From Bacteroidales bacterium (GTDB taxonomy: Bacteria > Bacteroidota > Bacteroidia > Bacteroidales > Muribaculaceae), in the NCBI GenBank assembly GCA_019420545.1, contig JAHZGZ010000012.1:1-7036 (forward strand): a stretch of 7,036 bases of DNA, read 5' to 3'. The position numbers were made by a program, and so were the translations under genes. This document shows, one piece after another, positions 6,978-7,036 of the stretch; positions within the stretch are counted from its first letter, which is position 1; every line of letters begins with the position of its first letter. The notes under the pieces were generated by a model that was not told where the DNA came from, ran no database searches, and saw nothing but the letters and a program-made list of their open reading frames with translations.

Positions 6978-7008
6978 GTAGGAGACGCGCTTTCCAAGCG
7001 CGTTGCAT
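6978..7008 (+). repeat. Single REP-like hairpin downstream of rpiB
   Basis: The element opens with GTAGGAG, contains the perfect stem ACGCGCTT (6985-6992) / AAGCGCGT (6996-7003) around a TCC loop, and ends TGCAT (7004-7008). Its head (GTAGG), lower stem (ACGCG and CGCGT) and tail (TGCAT) match the right-hand arm of the repeat at 2103-2197 read on the minus strand. The inner stem differs but still pairs. A further GTAGG at 6971 makes a seven-base tandem of the head. No T tract follows, which argues against a simple intrinsic terminator. If it is half of a REPIN, the inverted partner lies past the right edge. Confidence 0.6.
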
Positions 7009-7036
7009 ATACGGTTGGCGATGAAAAAAATCGCAC

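Noticed and set aside
6978..7008. Intrinsic terminator for rpiB
   Set aside because: The stem is good, but no T tract follows, and the shared head and tail with the other repeat fit a REP-like element better.
7021..7036. ATG followed by codons for K-K-I-A at the right edge, possibly a new gene
   Set aside because: Only five codons are visible. They resemble the start of a signal peptide, but nothing else, including a promoter box, supports a gene.

Overview
The window looks like a chromosomal segment from a Bacteroidota bacterium, most likely order Bacteroidales. Three things point there: a TonB-dependent receptor with a carboxypeptidase-regulatory-like N-terminal domain, Bacteroidota-type -7 promoter boxes (TAnnTTTG) with no obvious Shine-Dalgarno sites, and adjacent thyA and folA. 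Coding regions are GC-rich and the intergenic leaders AT-rich. A Muribaculaceae-like source would fit but cannot be shown from this sequence alone.

Layout. Positions 1-1843 (minus strand) hold the N-terminal 614 codons of a TonB-dependent outer-membrane receptor that runs off the left edge. Positions 1844-2218 are intergenic, with an AT-rich receptor leader (candidate -7 box, three small abutting hairpins) and a GC-rich inverted repeat of two REP-like palindromes. Positions 2219-4519 (minus strand) form a tightly overlapping three-gene operon: a membrane polyferredoxin of the NapH/NosR-like type, then thyA, then folA. A 71-base divergent region (4562-4632) carries one -7 box for each direction. 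Positions 4633-6955 (plus strand) encode an MsbA-like ABC exporter followed by rpiB (ribose-5-phosphate isomerase B). A single REP-like hairpin related to the first follows rpiB, and the window ends just inside a possible new start codon.

How the genes fit together. ThyA makes dTMP from dUMP and releases dihydrofolate, which the folA product reduces back to tetrahydrofolate, so these two form a complete cycle. The polyferredoxin is translationally tied to thyA, but its link to folate chemistry is unclear. The exporter and RpiB probably share a transcript without an obvious functional connection.

Most of the window is ordinary housekeeping and envelope sequence. The most interesting signal is non-coding. 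Two hairpins, at 2103-2197 (as an inverted pair) and 6978-7008, share a GTAGG head and a CGCGTTGCAT tail while their inner stems differ and still pair. That is the pattern of a REP/REPIN family, here just downstream of folA and rpiB. A second point of note is a -7 box only four bases before the ABC transporter ATG, which predicts a leaderless or nearly leaderless mRNA.
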